A stretch of DNA of 64,000 nt from positions 62,001-126,000 of the forward strand of contig JAFRUO010000012.1 of the NCBI GenBank assembly GCA_017438845.1. Direction: 5' to 3'. The DNA is from Clostridia bacterium. Lineage in GTDB: Bacteria > Bacillota > Clostridia > Oscillospirales > Acutalibacteraceae. Below the pieces are notes generated by a model. The model was not told where the DNA came from. It worked only from the letters and a program-made list of their open reading frames with translations, and did not search any database. Shown one piece after another: positions 8,513 to 18,777 of the stretch. Numbering within the stretch: position 1 is the stretch's first letter; every line of letters begins with the position of its first letter. A program made the position numbers and the translations under genes.

Positions 8513-9727
8513 ATGAAATATATAAAAGGCGGCGTGTGTGCGTCGAAAGGTTTTTCCTCATCGGGCGTTCACTGCGGTATCAGAAAAAACAAAGATAAGA
8601 ACGATCTATCTTTAATTTACAGCTCTGTTGAATGTACGGCGGCTTGCGTATATACAACAAATCTTGTCAAAGGCGCCCCGTTACTTGTGACAAAGGAGCA
8701 TATTAAGGACGGAAAGGCTCAGGCAATTATTTGTAACAGCGGTAACGCTAACACCTGTAATGCCGACGGAGCAGAAGTTGCAAAAGAAATGAGTGAACTT
8801 TGCGCCGAGGCTTTGAATATTAAAACCGATGACGTTGTTGTCGCTTCAACCGGCGTAATCGGACAACCTCTTGATATTGAACCGATTAAAAACGGTCTTC
8901 CCGATCTGATAGAGCAACTTGACGATAATGACTGTACTCAAGCGGCTTTGGGAATTATGACAACGGATACCGTCCTTAAAGAGGCTGCGGTTGAGTTTGA
9001 AATAGAAGGAGTTACCTGTCATCTCGGCGGAATTGCAAAGGGTAGCGGAATGATACATCCGAATATGGCGACAATGCTTGTATTTATAACAACCGATGTT
9101 GCTATTTCGAGCGAGATGCTTCAGTTTGCTTTATCGTCAGATATTAAAAACAGCTTTAATATGGTAAGTATTGACGGGGACACCTCGACTAACGATATGG
9201 TTTGTGTTTTGGCAAACGCCGAGGCAGGCAATAAAGTTATCAATAATAACGGAGAAGCTTTTAAAGCCTTTATGAAAGCTTTAAACAGTGTTACGGTAGC
9301 CTTATGTAAAAAAATTGCAGCCGACGGCGAAGGCGCTACCAAGCTTATTGAATGCTATACATACGGCGCCGAAACCGAAATGACTGCAAAAACTGTTGCC
9401 AAGAGCGTTATATGCTCAAATCTTTTAAAAGCGGCAATGTTCGGTGCAGACGCTAATTGGGGCAGAGTGCTCTGTGCAATCGGTTACAGTAAGGCTGAGG
9501 TTGACGTAACAAAAATTGACGTCAGCTTTAAAAGCCGAAATGGCGAAATACTTGTATGCAAGGACGGAAGCGGAGTCGATTTTTCCGAAGAAAAAGCCAA
9601 GGAAATACTTCTTGAGGACGAAATAGATATACTTGTCAATCTTAACAGCGGTTCTGAATCCGCTTGGGCATGGGGCTGTGATTTAACATACGATTACGTA
9701 AAAATAAACGGCGATTATCGTACATAA
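8513..9727 (+). CDS. argJ: Bifunctional glutamate N-acetyltransferase / ornithine acetyltransferase
   Basis: Transfers acetyl from N-acetylornithine to glutamate, closing the acetyl cycle. The 404-residue precursor carries the self-cleavage motif HPNMATML near residue 183, where the Ala-Thr bond is cut and the Thr becomes the N-terminal nucleophile of the beta chain. The oxyanion region STGVIGQPLD and the C-terminal SGSESAWAWGCDLTYDYV segment fit the family. AAGGAG lies 6 bp before the ATG. It stands between argC and argB; no separate argA or argE is seen. Confidence 0.96.
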   Translation: MKYIKGGVCASKGFSSSGVHCGIRKNKDKNDLSLIYSSVECTAACVYTTNLVKGAPLLVTKEHIKDGKAQAIICNSGNANTCNADGAEVAKEMSELCAEALNIKTDDVVVASTGVIGQPLDIEPIKNGLPDLIEQLDDNDCTQAALGIMTTDTVLKEAAVEFEIEGVTCHLGGIAKGSGMIHPNMATMLVFITTDVAISSEMLQFALSSDIKNSFNMVSIDGDTSTNDMVCVLANAEAGNKVINNNGEAFKAFMKALNSVTVALCKKIAADGEGATKLIECYTYGAETEMTAKTVAKSVICSNLLKAAMFGADANWGRVLCAIGYSKAEVDVTKIDVSFKSRNGEILVCKDGSGVDFSEEKAKEILLEDEIDILVNLNSGSESAWAWGCDLTYDYVKINGDYRT

Positions 9728-9739
9728 ACGGAGGACATA

Positions 9740-10624
9740 ATGATTGATTCAATTTCAAATGCTGAGCGCGCTCTTGTAATTACTCAGGCGCTGCCGTATA
9801 TAAAAAAATACACCGGTAAGGTTGTCGTAGTGAAGTACGGCGGAAACGCAATGGTCAACGAAACTCTTAAACAACAGGTTATGGAGGACATTGTTCTTCT
9901 GTGGCTTATCGGCGTTAAGGTAGTACTTGTACACGGCGGCGGTCCCGAAATCAATGAACTGATGCAAAAACTCGGAAAAAAATCCAAATTTGTAGACGGA
10001 CTTCGCGTGACCGATAAGGAAACCGTTGATATTGTTCAAATGGTACTTGCCGGAAAGGTAAATAAAACACTTGTAAACCTTCTTGAAATGAAGGGCGGAA
10101 AAGCGGTCGGTCTTTCGGGTATGGACGGCAGGTTAATTGAAGCTCAGGTTAAAGACGAAAAGCTTGGATTTGTCGGTGATATTACCAAAATACATATTAA
10201 ACCCGTAAACGACTTGCTGGAAAAGGGCTATATACCCGTCATTTCAACACTCGGAATTGATAAACAGGGCAATACCTATAACATTAACGGCGACACGGCA
10301 GCAGCTCATATTGCCGGCGCTCTCGGTGCTGAGAGGCTTATAATGATGACTGATGTTGCGGGCATACTTAAAGACAAGGATGACCCTTCAACGCTTATCC
10401 CGGAAATTACTATTAATGAAGCAAACTCACTTTATGAGAGCGGTATAGTTTCGGGAGGAATGATTCCGAAGCTTGAATGCTGTATTGACGCTATTCACAG
10501 AGGCGTTAAACATGTTGTAATTATGGACGGACGCGTGCCGCACGCTATACTTATGGAGCTCCTCACTAATGAGGGCGCAGGCACAATGGTAACAGGAGTA
10601 AAAGATGGATATAAAAAGCATTGA
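9740..10624 (+). CDS. argB: Acetylglutamate kinase
   Basis: Phosphorylates N-acetylglutamate, usually the feedback-controlled step. The 294 residues of the amino-acid kinase fold show VVVKYGGNAM near residue 28, the glycine-rich VLVHGGGPEIN near 64, and the C-terminal SGGMIPKLECC substrate/ATP segment. The N-terminal helix (ISNAERALVITQALPYIKKY) is present; in other species this helix goes with arginine-sensitive hexameric enzymes, so feedback inhibition is likely but inferred. The 3' end overlaps argD by 20 bp. Confidence 0.96.
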   Translation: MIDSISNAERALVITQALPYIKKYTGKVVVVKYGGNAMVNETLKQQVMEDIVLLWLIGVKVVLVHGGGPEINELMQKLGKKSKFVDGLRVTDKETVDIVQMVLAGKVNKTLVNLLEMKGGKAVGLSGMDGRLIEAQVKDEKLGFVGDITKIHIKPVNDLLEKGYIPVISTLGIDKQGNTYNINGDTAAAHIAGALGAERLIMMTDVAGILKDKDDPSTLIPEITINEANSLYESGIVSGGMIPKLECCIDAIHRGVKHVVIMDGRVPHAILMELLTNEGAGTMVTGVKDGYKKH

Positions 10625-11762
10625 CAAAGAGTATATTATCGGAACATATAAGCGCTTCCCGATAGAGATTGTCCGCGGAAAAGGCTCGCTTGTATATGAC
10701 GAGAACGGAAAAGAATATATAGATATGGGTTCGGGTATCGGCGTGACAAGTTTCGGTATAGCCGATGATGAATGGAAAAAAGCAATTTGCTGTCAGCTTG
10801 ACAAAGTACAGCATATGTCAAACCTTTTTTATACGGAGCCGTGCGCCATGCTTGCAAAGCTGCTTTGCGAAAAGACTGGAATGAAAAAGGTGTTCTTTTC
10901 CAATTCCGGTGCAGAAGCTAACGAATGTGCTATTAAAGCGGCAAGGAAGTATTCCGAGGAAACTAACGGCAAGGACGCTTATCTGATTGTAACTCTCGAA
11001 AACAGCTTTCACGGCAGAACGGTCACTACTCTTGCCGCAACCGGTCAGGAGCATTACCACGAACTTTTCAATCCTTTGACAGACGGCTTTGCACATATTA
11101 AAGCAGGCGACATTGACGCCTTGAGAAAAATGTGTAATGAAAAGAAAATTGCCGCCGTAATGATTGAATGCATTCAGGGAGAAGGCGGTGTTATACCGCT
11201 TGAAAAGTCGTTTGTAAAGGAGCTTCGTCAGTTTACCGAGGAAAACAATATACTTCTTATTGTTGATGAGGTTCAGACGGGTAACGGGCGCAGCGGCGAG
11301 CTTTATTCATATATGAATTACGGCGTTGAGCCCGACATAGTTACAACTGCAAAGGGACTTGCAGGCGGTTTACCTATCGGAGCGGTTCTGTTCAATGAAA
11401 AGACGCAAAATGTTTTCGGTTACGGAGATCACGGTTCCACCTTCGGTGGTAATCCCGTTTCCTGTGCGGCGGCTTTAAGTGTTTTAAACAGAATTGACAG
11501 TGACTTATTAAACGGCGTTAAGCTTAAGAGCGAATATATTTTTAATAAGCTGTCAGAGTGTCCCGAAGTAGAATCGGTTGACGGTATGGGACTTATGATA
11601 GGCATTAAGACTAAAAAGCCTGTATCGGAAGTGCTTGAAAAGTGTATTGAAAACGGTGTCCTCTGTCTTACGGCGAAAGACAGACTCAGGCTTCTTCCTG
11701 CGCTCAATATTTCGGACGATGTACTTAAAAAGGCTGTCGATATTATAATTGAAAGCTGTTAA
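10605..11762 (+). CDS. argD: Acetylornithine aminotransferase
   Basis: PLP-dependent conversion of N-acetylglutamate semialdehyde to N-acetylornithine. At 385 residues it is a class III aminotransferase of normal length. The motifs [21 protein letters not shown], the PLP aspartate in [15 protein letters not shown], and the Schiff-base lysine in [15 protein letters not shown] are all visible. Translation starts at an ATG inside the end of argB (20-bp overlap), indicating coupling. argF follows after 13 bp. Confidence 0.94.
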   Translation: MDIKSIDKEYIIGTYKRFPIEIVRGKGSLVYDENGKEYIDMGSGIGVTSFGIADDEWKKAICCQLDKVQHMSNLFYTEPCAMLAKLLCEKTGMKKVFFSNSGAEANECAIKAARKYSEETNGKDAYLIVTLENSFHGRTVTTLAATGQEHYHELFNPLTDGFAHIKAGDIDALRKMCNEKKIAAVMIECIQGEGGVIPLEKSFVKELRQFTEENNILLIVDEVQTGNGRSGELYSYMNYGVEPDIVTTAKGLAGGLPIGAVLFNEKTQNVFGYGDHGSTFGGNPVSCAAALSVLNRIDSDLLNGVKLKSEYIFNKLSECPEVESVDGMGLMIGIKTKKPVSEVLEKCIENGVLCLTAKDRLRLLPALNISDDVLKKAVDIIIESC

Positions 11763-11775
11763 TAAGGAGTTAAAT

Positions 11776-12759
11776 ATGGAACTGAAAAACAGATGCTTTT
11801 TAAAGCTGCTTGATTATTCAAAGGAAGAAATTGAATACCTTATAGAGCTTGCCGCAAAGCTTAAAGAGGAGAAAAAGCAGGGAGTAGACCAAAGAAAATA
11901 TATCGGTAAAAACATAGCCCTTATTTTTGAAAAAACAAGCACAAGAACTCGTTGTGCGTTCGAGGTTGCGGCAGCCGATCTCGGAATACATCCTGTTTAT
12001 CTTGACCCGAAAAGCTCCCAGATCGGCAAAAAAGAGAGCATAGCTGACACTGCACGCGTGCTCGGTAGGATGTTTGACGGAATCGAATACAGAGGTTTCG
12101 GTCAGCAAATTGTTGAAGATCTTGCAAAATTCTCCGGCGTGCCTGTTTGGAACGGTCTTACGAACGAATTTCATCCGACGCAGATTTTAGCGGACTTTTT
12201 AACTGTAAAAGAGCATTTCGGGACACTTGAAAATATTAAGCTTGTTTATATGGGCGACGCACGCTACAATATGGGAAACTCTCTGATGGTAGGCTGTGCG
12301 AAAATGGGTATGCATTTTGTTGCTTGCGCGCCGAAAAAGTATTTTCCGGACGAAAAGCTTATTGACGAATGCAAAGCCATAGCCAAAGAAAGCGGCGCTG
12401 TGCTTGAGTTTGTTGAAGACCCGCATACTGCAGTTGCCGACGCAGATATAATATATACAGACGTTTGGGTTTCTATGGGAGAGCCCGATGAGGTCTGGGA
12501 AGAAAGAATAAAGGATCTGACTCCTTACAGAGTTACGGAGCAGCTTCTTGATGAAGCGGGCGAGAAGTGCAGATTTATGCATTGCCTGCCTGCATTTCAT
12601 GACCTTAAGACGGAGGTCGGTAATGAAATTTTTGAAAAATTCGGTCTTGATTGCATGGAGGTAACCGACGAGGCTTTTGAGGGCAAACATTCAATTGTAT
12701 TCGACGAGGCTGAAAACCGTATGCACACCATTAAGGCGGTTATTGCCGCTACACTTTAA
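11776..12759 (+). CDS. argF: Ornithine carbamoyltransferase
   Basis: Condenses ornithine and carbamoyl phosphate to citrulline. The 327 residues carry the carbamoyl-phosphate loop STRTR in [13 protein letters not shown] and the ornithine-binding HCLPAFHD near the C-terminus; [13 protein letters not shown] is also typical. The ATG at 11776 follows AAGGAG with good spacing. An earlier in-frame ATG at 11749 lies inside argD without a ribosome binding site and was not chosen. carA and carB lie just downstream, so the enzyme making its substrate is co-expressed. Confidence 0.96.
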   Translation: MELKNRCFLKLLDYSKEEIEYLIELAAKLKEEKKQGVDQRKYIGKNIALIFEKTSTRTRCAFEVAAADLGIHPVYLDPKSSQIGKKESIADTARVLGRMFDGIEYRGFGQQIVEDLAKFSGVPVWNGLTNEFHPTQILADFLTVKEHFGTLENIKLVYMGDARYNMGNSLMVGCAKMGMHFVACAPKKYFPDEKLIDECKAIAKESGAVLEFVEDPHTAVADADIIYTDVWVSMGEPDEVWEERIKDLTPYRVTEQLLDEAGEKCRFMHCLPAFHDLKTEVGNEIFEKFGLDCMEVTDEAFEGKHSIVFDEAENRMHTIKAVIAATL

Positions 12760-12770
12760 GGGTAACAATT

Positions 12771-13847
12771 ATGAAAGATATTTATCTTGTTCTTGTTGAC
12801 AAAAAAGTATTTAAAGGAAAAAGCATTGGAGCTGACACAAAAGCTGTCGGTGAGCTTGTTTTTACAACAGGCATGAACGGTTATCTTGAAACTCTTACAG
12901 ATCCGAGTTATGCGGGACAGATTGTTGTACAGACCTTTCCGCTAATCGGTAATTACGGAGTAATACCTTCCGATTTTGAAGGAAAATCCGCAGTAAACGG
13001 ATATGTTGTAAATGAGCTTTGTGAATATCCTTCAAATTTCAGAAGCGAATATAAGCTTAATGAATATTTGAAAGATAACGGCATTTGCGGTATTTGCGGC
13101 GTTGACACAAGGGAAATTACAAGGATAATTCGCAACAACGGCGTAATAAACGCCATGCTTTGCGAAGAAATCCCCGACGATTTATCGGAGTTGGAGAATT
13201 ATTCGGTTAAAGATGTAGTAAAGACAGTAAGCACAAAAGATATAAAAAAGTATCAGAGTGAAGGTAATGCAGAGTTTAACGTTGCCTTGATTGATTACGG
13301 AGCGAAGCAAAATATAATACGTTCATTAACCAAAAGAGGCTGTAACGTAACTGTTTTTCCTTACGACACACCTGCAGAAACAATTCTTTCGTCTGACTTC
13401 GACGGAGTTATGCTTTCCAACGGACCGGGTGACCCCGCTGAAAACCTTTACTCAATTGAGCAGATTAAAAAGCTGGTCGGAAATATTCCCGTTTTCGGTA
13501 TTTGCCTTGGCCATCAGCTTACGGCACTTGCAATGGGAGGAAAAACCGAAAAGCTAAAATTCGGACACAGAGGAGCTAATCAGCCCGTGACTTGTGCTGA
13601 CGGCAGTCGTACTTTTATTACAAGCCAAAATCACGGCTATGCAGTAGTTAGCGACAGTCTTAAAGGAATAGGGAATATAAGCTATTATAATGCGAACGAT
13701 TTAAGCTGTGAGGGAGTTGACTACCCGGGCAAAAGCTGTTTTACCGTACAGTTTCACCCTGAGGCTTGCTCGGGACCGAAGGACACAGAGTTTCTTTTTT
13801 CTAAGTTCACGGGAATGATGGAGGACTACCGACATGCCGAGAGATAA
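12771..13847 (+). CDS. carA: Carbamoyl-phosphate synthase small (glutaminase) subunit
   Basis: Hydrolyses glutamine and channels ammonia to CarB. The 358 residues have the CarA N-terminal domain (FTTGMNGYLETLTDPSYAGQ) and a class I glutamine amidotransferase domain. The nucleophile cysteine is in GICLGHQLTALAMGG near residue 244, and the His/Glu pair is in QFHPEACSGP. It overlaps carB::dapF by 14 bp. It is the only carA in the window and may have to serve both carB copies. Confidence 0.96.
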   Translation: MKDIYLVLVDKKVFKGKSIGADTKAVGELVFTTGMNGYLETLTDPSYAGQIVVQTFPLIGNYGVIPSDFEGKSAVNGYVVNELCEYPSNFRSEYKLNEYLKDNGICGICGVDTREITRIIRNNGVINAMLCEEIPDDLSELENYSVKDVVKTVSTKDIKKYQSEGNAEFNVALIDYGAKQNIIRSLTKRGCNVTVFPYDTPAETILSSDFDGVMLSNGPGDPAENLYSIEQIKKLVGNIPVFGICLGHQLTALAMGGKTEKLKFGHRGANQPVTCADGSRTFITSQNHGYAVVSDSLKGIGNISYYNANDLSCEGVDYPGKSCFTVQFHPEACSGPKDTEFLFSKFTGMMEDYRHAER

Positions 13848-16800
13848 AAGTATACAGAAGGTATTGGTTATAGGCTCAGGACCGATTGTAATCGGTCAGG
13901 CGGCAGAGTTTGACTACGCAGGTGCTCAGGCCTGCCGAGTTTTAAAGGAACAGGGGATTAACGTTGTTCTTGTAAACTCAAACCCTGCTACAATTATGAC
14001 TGACAAAAACCTTGCCGATGAAATATATCTTGAGCCGCTTAATTGCGACACGGTTAAAAGAATAATTGAAAAAGAAAGACCCGACAGCCTTCTTGCTTCA
14101 CTCGGCGGTCAGACGGGTCTTACTATTGCTATGCAGCTTTCCGAAAAAGGCATACTTGAAAAATACGGAGTTAGACTGTTAGGCTCTGATATTGACGCTA
14201 TCAATACTGCCGAGGACAGAAAGCTTTTCAGAAACAAAATGCAAAGTATCGGTCAGCCGGTTGTTCCTTCGGAAATTGCAAACGACCTTGAAACTGCAGT
14301 CAAAATAGCTGATGATATCGGCTATCCGATTATAATAAGACCTGCCTTTACTCTCGGAGGAACAGGCGGAGGCATTGCCGAAAATAAAGATGAGCTTAAA
14401 TCTATTGCAAAGTCGGGACTTGACTTGTCGCCGATTCATCAGATACTTGTCGAAAAGTGTATTTCGGGCTGGAAGGAAATTGAGTTTGAAACAATGCGTG
14501 ACGCAAAGGGCAACGTTATTGCAGTTTGCTCAATGGAAAACCTGGACCCTGTCGGAATTCATACAGGCGATTCAATAGTAGCGGCTCCTGCGCTTACGCT
14601 CTCGGACAAGGAATATCAGATGCTGAGGACAGCTTCACTTGACATTATCTCAGCTATCGGAATAGTAGGCGGTTGCAACTGTCAGTTTGCCCTTAACCCC
14701 GACAGCTTTGAATATGCAGTAATTGAGGTAAACCCGAGAGTATCCAGGTCTTCTGCGCTTGCAAGTAAAGCAACGGGATATCCGATTGCCAAAATCACAA
14801 CTAAAATTGCGATCGGTCTTTCTCTTGATGAAATCAAAAACGACATTACAGGTAAGACCTGCGCCTGCTTTGAGCCTGCGCTTGACTATGTTGTGGTTAA
14901 ATTTCCAAAGTGGCCCTTTGACAAGTTTCAGGGCTCGTCAAGAAAGCTCGGTACACAGATGAAGGCTACAGGAGAAGTTATGGCTATTGCGCCAAGCTTT
15001 GAAATGGCTTTAATGAAAGCCGTTAGGGGAGCGGAGATTTCACTTGATACGTTAGACTGTGAGCCTTTGTCCGACAGGCCTGTGACAGAAAGGCTTGCAG
15101 AACAGAACGACAGGCGTATTTTCACTGTGTTCGAGGCTCTGAAAAAAGGCGTCGGCGTAGAAGAAATTCATAACATTACTAAAATTGATAATTGGTTTTT
15201 ATATAAAATTAAAAACCTTGCCGATATTGAAAAAGAGCTTGAAAAAGGCGAGCCTGACAATGATCTGTATTTAAAAGCAAAAAAGGCAGGCTTTACCGAT
15301 AAGTCTATTAAGCGGCTTTCAAAAGTAAGTCAGGTGCCGTCCGTTGATTTTTCATATAAAATGGTCGATACCTGTGCTGCGGAATTTGACGCACAAACGC
15401 CTTATTTTTATTCGACCGTTTCTGATTTTTGCGAAGCACGCTCGCTTCAGAGAAGCGGTAAGCCCGTTATAATTGTTCTCGGCTCCGGACCAATCAGGAT
15501 TGGGCAGGGAATAGAATTCGATTACAGCTGTGTACATTGTACTTGGAGTCTCAGAAAAATGGGCTATGATGTTGTAATTGTCAACAACAATCCCGAAACT
15601 GTTTCTACTGATTATGACACTGCGGACAGACTGTATTTTGAACCTCTTTGCGAAGAGGACGTAATGAATATCATTAAAGTGGAAAAGCCTGTCGGCGTTG
15701 TGGTTGCCTTCGGCGGTCAGACCGCGATTAAAATTACCGGCTATTTAAATGACAACGGCATTAAAATACTCGGCACATCCGCTGAAAGCATTGATATTGC
15801 CGAGGACAGAAGCCGCTTTGACGCTCTGCTTGAAAGCTTTTCTATCAAAAGACCTAAAGGCAAGGGTGTTAATTCTGTTGAAGAAGCAGTCAGTGAGGCT
15901 GACGAGCTGGGATATCCCGTGCTTTTAAGACCTTCATATGTTATAGGCGGTCAGAATATGACTATTTCCAGAAATAAAGCACAGACCGTGAATTATATGA
16001 AGGCTATTTTGGCTCAGGGCATAGAAAATCCCGTGTTGGTTGACAAATATATGCAGGGAACCGAGCTTGAGGTGGACGTAATTTCCGACGGAGAAAACGT
16101 TTTGATTCCGGGTATTATGGAGCATATTGAGCGCGCAGGCGTTCATTCGGGTGACTCTATTGCCGTTTATCCTCCGTACAACCTTAACGATAAGTTTTTA
16201 AGTAAAATATGCGACTGCTCTGAAAAGCTTGCTCTTGCACTCGGCACTAAGGGTCTGGTTAATATTCAGTATCTGATATACGATAACGAGTTATATGTCA
16301 TTGAAGTAAATCCGAGAGCTTCAAGAACCGTGCCGTACATCAGCAAGGTAACGGATGTGCCGATGGTGGACATCGCTTCCGAGGTTATGCTCGGAAAGAA
16401 GCTGACCGAACTTGGATACGGTACCGGACTTTACAGAACACCGCCGTATGTTACGGTAAAGGTACCTGTATTCTCGTTTGAAAAGCTTAACGACGCAAAC
16501 TCTATACTCGGACCCGAGATGAAATCTACCGGTGAGGTGCTCGGCATCGGAAAGAGTATGCCCGAAGCTTTGTTTAAGGGACTGACTGCAGCAGGCTTCA
16601 GTGTTCCTGCGCTCAAAGACAGAAACACAACGGGAGTTCTTATCAGCGTAGAGGAAAACGATTATCAGGAAATAATTTCACTTGCTAACCGTTTTTCTTC
16701 ATTGGGCTTTAAGGTATATGCCACAAGCGGTACCGCCGCGGAAATAATAAAGGCGGGAATACCTGCCGTAGCTGTTGCAAATGCCGCTCAAAACGATGAA

Positions 16801-17832
16801 ATAACTTCACTGATGGACAACGGCAGTATAAATTATATTATTTATACGGGAGCTGTTAAGGATGCAACAGTCGGAGACTATACCGTACTTCACAGGAGAG
16901 CCATGCAGCTCGGAATTCCGTGTCTTACCTCTCTTGATACGGCAAATGCGCTTGCAGAGATATTTGAATCAAGATTCAACATAAACAATACAGAGCTTGT
17001 TGATATAAATAATATGAGGCACTGGAAGCAGAAAATATCTTTTGTAAAAATGCATTCCTGCGGCAACGACTATATTTTTATTGAGAATTTTGATAACCGT
17101 ATCACCTGTCCCGAATCGCTTTGCGTCAGCCTTTGTACTGAGCATTATTCAATCGGTGCAGACGGAATAGTGCTTATTGAGCATTCAAAGGTTGCCGATG
17201 CAAAAATGCGTACCTTTAATAAGGACGGCAGTGAGGGCAAAATGGCAGGCAATAATATTAGATGCGTCGGTAAATATCTATACGATAAAGGCTTTATTCG
17301 CAGTGAAAGCATGAAAATAGAAACCGCAAGCGGCATTTACAATATTAAACTGTATCTGCGTGACGGAAAAGTAAATTCCGTTAGCGTGAATATGGGAAAA
17401 GCCGATGTTGAAGAAATTAATAAAGCTGTTATAATAGACAATGAAAAATACACAATTAATACTGTCAATGTCGGTAATCCCCATTGCGTGGTTTTCTGTG
17501 ATGCTTTAGATTCACTCAAACTCAGCCAAATAGGCCCTAAGTTTGAATACTCCGAAATATTTCCGCATAGGGTAAACACTGAATTTGTCCGGGTGATTAA
17601 CAGCTCGCTTATCAGAATGAGAGTGTGGGAGAGAGGAAACGGAGAAACGCTTGCCTGCGGAACGGGTGCTTGCGCGTCGGTGGTTGCAGCCGTTGAAAAC
17701 GGACTTTGCGAAAAGGGTAAGGACGTAACCGTAAAGCTTGCAGGAGGCGATATGACCGTTAACTATTCGGATGACGGTATTATTCTCAGCGGCAATGCAG
17801 TACTTGTTTACGAAGGAGTTTTTGAGTATTAA
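13834..17832 (+). CDS. carB-dapF: Fused carbamoyl-phosphate synthase large subunit and diaminopimelate epimerase
   Basis: One 1332-residue reading frame. Residues 1 to about 1048 are a complete CarB: two synthetase halves (QKVLVIGSGPIVIGQAAEF and, near 548, IIVLGSGPIRIGQGIEFDYS), ATP-grasp domains and the C-terminal MGS domain ending TSLDTANALAEIFES. A linker of about 20 residues leads into a full DapF (about 1067-1332). Its two catalytic cysteines are visible in GNNIRCVGKY (about C1144) and ETLACGTGACAS (about C1275). DapF converts LL- to meso-diaminopimelate for lysine and peptidoglycan. No stop codon lies at the junction. Internal ATGs at 17014 and around 17050 lack a Shine-Dalgarno. So a fusion protein is the simplest reading; a chance loss of a stop codon in the assembly cannot be excluded. 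Confidence 0.9.
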   Translation: MPRDKSIQKVLVIGSGPIVIGQAAEFDYAGAQACRVLKEQGINVVLVNSNPATIMTDKNLADEIYLEPLNCDTVKRIIEKERPDSLLASLGGQTGLTIAMQLSEKGILEKYGVRLLGSDIDAINTAEDRKLFRNKMQSIGQPVVPSEIANDLETAVKIADDIGYPIIIRPAFTLGGTGGGIAENKDELKSIAKSGLDLSPIHQILVEKCISGWKEIEFETMRDAKGNVIAVCSMENLDPVGIHTGDSIVAAPALTLSDKEYQMLRTASLDIISAIGIVGGCNCQFALNPDSFEYAVIEVNPRVSRSSALASKATGYPIAKITTKIAIGLSLDEIKNDITGKTCACFEPALDYVVVKFPKWPFDKFQGSSRKLGTQMKATGEVMAIAPSFEMALMKAVRGAEISLDTLDCEPLSDRPVTERLAEQNDRRIFTVFEALKKGVGVEEIHNITKIDNWFLYKIKNLADIEKELEKGEPDNDLYLKAKKAGFTDKSIKRLSKVSQVPSVDFSYKMVDTCAAEFDAQTPYFYSTVSDFCEARSLQRSGKPVIIVLGSGPIRIGQGIEFDYSCVHCTWSLRKMGYDVVIVNNNPETVSTDYDTADRLYFEPLCEEDVMNIIKVEKPVGVVVAFGGQTAIKITGYLNDNGIKILGTSAESIDIAEDRSRFDALLESFSIKRPKGKGVNSVEEAVSEADELGYPVLLRPSYVIGGQNMTISRNKAQTVNYMKAILAQGIENPVLVDKYMQGTELEVDVISDGENVLIPGIMEHIERAGVHSGDSIAVYPPYNLNDKFLSKICDCSEKLALALGTKGLVNIQYLIYDNELYVIEVNPRASRTVPYISKVTDVPMVDIASEVMLGKKLTELGYGTGLYRTPPYVTVKVPVFSFEKLNDANSILGPEMKSTGEVLGIGKSMPEALFKGLTAAGFSVPALKDRNTTGVLISVEENDYQEIISLANRFSSLGFKVYATSGTAAEIIKAGIPAVAVANAAQNDEITSLMDNGSINYIIYTGAVKDATVGDYTVLHRRAMQLGIPCLTSLDTANALAEIFESRFNINNTELVDINNMRHWKQKISFVKMHSCGNDYIFIENFDNRITCPESLCVSLCTEHYSIGADGIVLIEHSKVADAKMRTFNKDGSEGKMAGNNIRCVGKYLYDKGFIRSESMKIETASGIYNIKLYLRDGKVNSVSVNMGKADVEEINKAVIIDNEKYTINTVNVGNPHCVVFCDALDSLKLSQIGPKFEYSEIFPHRVNTEFVRVINSSLIRMRVWERGNGETLACGTGACASVVAAVENGLCEKGKDVTVKLAGGDMTVNYSDDGIILSGNAVLVYEGVFEY

Positions 17833-17835
17833 GCC

Positions 17836-18723
17836 ATGAAATCCGATAAATGCTATTCCTGCCCGAGAGGTTGCGGTGTAAAAAGAGAATATGACAGACA
17901 GTCCGACGGCTTTTGCAAAATGCCGTATAACGCCGTTATAGCAAGAGCCGCTCTTCATTTTGACGAGGAGCCTGTTATCAGCGGAAAAAAAGGCTCGGGC
18001 GCAGTATTCTTTTCCGGTTGCTCTTTAAAATGCGTTTTTTGTCAGAACTATGAAATCAGTCATAATAATTTCGGCAAGGCTGTTTCAAAGAATAGGTTTA
18101 TTGATATTGTCAAGGAGCTTGAACAGCAGGGAGCGGAGAACATCAATCTTGTTAACCCGTCACATTTTGTCCCGTTTATATATGACTGCTTTTGTGAGTA
18201 TATGCCGTCTGTTCCGATTGTTTATAACAGCGGCGGATACGACAGTGTTGAAAGCTTAAAGATGCTTGAAGGTATAGTCAGCGTTTATTTACCTGATTTA
18301 AAATACCATGATAATGCGCTTTCGCAAAGCTTTTCAAAATGCAGTGATTATTTTGTGAGGGCGTCTCTTGCCGTTTTGGAAATGCAGCGCCAGCAACCGA
18401 GAAATGTGTTTGAGAACGGTTTAATTAAAAAAGGTCTTATTATCAGACATCTTGTTTTACCCTCGCACTCGGATGATTCCGTTGAAATTTTAAAATGGAT
18501 TTCCGAAAATTTACCAAAGGAAACCTATATAAGTCTTATGAGTCAGTATACGCCTTTGGACAGGACGTATGAATTTAAGGAATTAAACCGTAGAATTGTA
18601 ACTGCCGAATATCAAAAGGTAATAAACAGTTTCTTTTCCTTTGGTTTAAAAAACGGATTTACCCAGCAAAGAGAATCTGCAAATTGTAAATTTATTCCCG
18701 ATTTTGACTTAATAGGTGTTTGA
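17836..18723 (+). CDS. PflX-like radical SAM protein (pyruvate formate-lyase activating-like)
   Basis: A 295-residue radical SAM protein of the PflX/COG1313 type. The [4Fe-4S]-SAM motif is GCSLKCVFCQN (CX3CX2C, near residue 60-70). Before it is a cysteine-rich N-terminus (CYSCPRGCGVKR) typical of this subgroup. The rest has the expected partial TIM-barrel segments (IVYNSGGYDSVESL, LPDLKYHD, LIIRHLVLPSH). It is 3 bp after carB::dapF, so it belongs to the arg operon, but the substrate is unknown. The name is by resemblance; activation of pyruvate formate-lyase is not implied. Confidence 0.85.
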   Translation: MKSDKCYSCPRGCGVKREYDRQSDGFCKMPYNAVIARAALHFDEEPVISGKKGSGAVFFSGCSLKCVFCQNYEISHNNFGKAVSKNRFIDIVKELEQQGAENINLVNPSHFVPFIYDCFCEYMPSVPIVYNSGGYDSVESLKMLEGIVSVYLPDLKYHDNALSQSFSKCSDYFVRASLAVLEMQRQQPRNVFENGLIKKGLIIRHLVLPSHSDDSVEILKWISENLPKETYISLMSQYTPLDRTYEFKELNRRIVTAEYQKVINSFFSFGLKNGFTQQRESANCKFIPDFDLIGV

Positions 18724-18747
18724 CTTATGCAAAATATGTGATATAAT
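18720..18747 (+). promoter_or_regulatory. Promoter of mscL
   Basis: -35 TTGACT at 18720-18725, overlapping the stop codon of the preceding gene, a 16-bp spacer, and -10 TATAAT at 18742-18747. mscL starts 30 bp further on. Confidence 0.65.
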
Positions 18748-18777
18748 TTAGAAAAAAAGAAAGAAAAGGTGATTAAT

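Noticed and set aside
12199..12690. A 163-residue open frame on the minus strand across argF
   Set aside because: It is an antisense shadow of a clearly conserved gene, has no ribosome binding site and no recognisable family. The same holds for other long opposite-strand frames such as 17512-17958 and 38745-39326.
17014..17016. An internal ATG that could start a separate dapF
   Set aside because: There is no Shine-Dalgarno in the 20 bases upstream (GAGCTTGTTGATATAAATAA) and no stop codon between CarB and this point, so a fusion is the simpler reading. A minor internal start cannot be ruled out.
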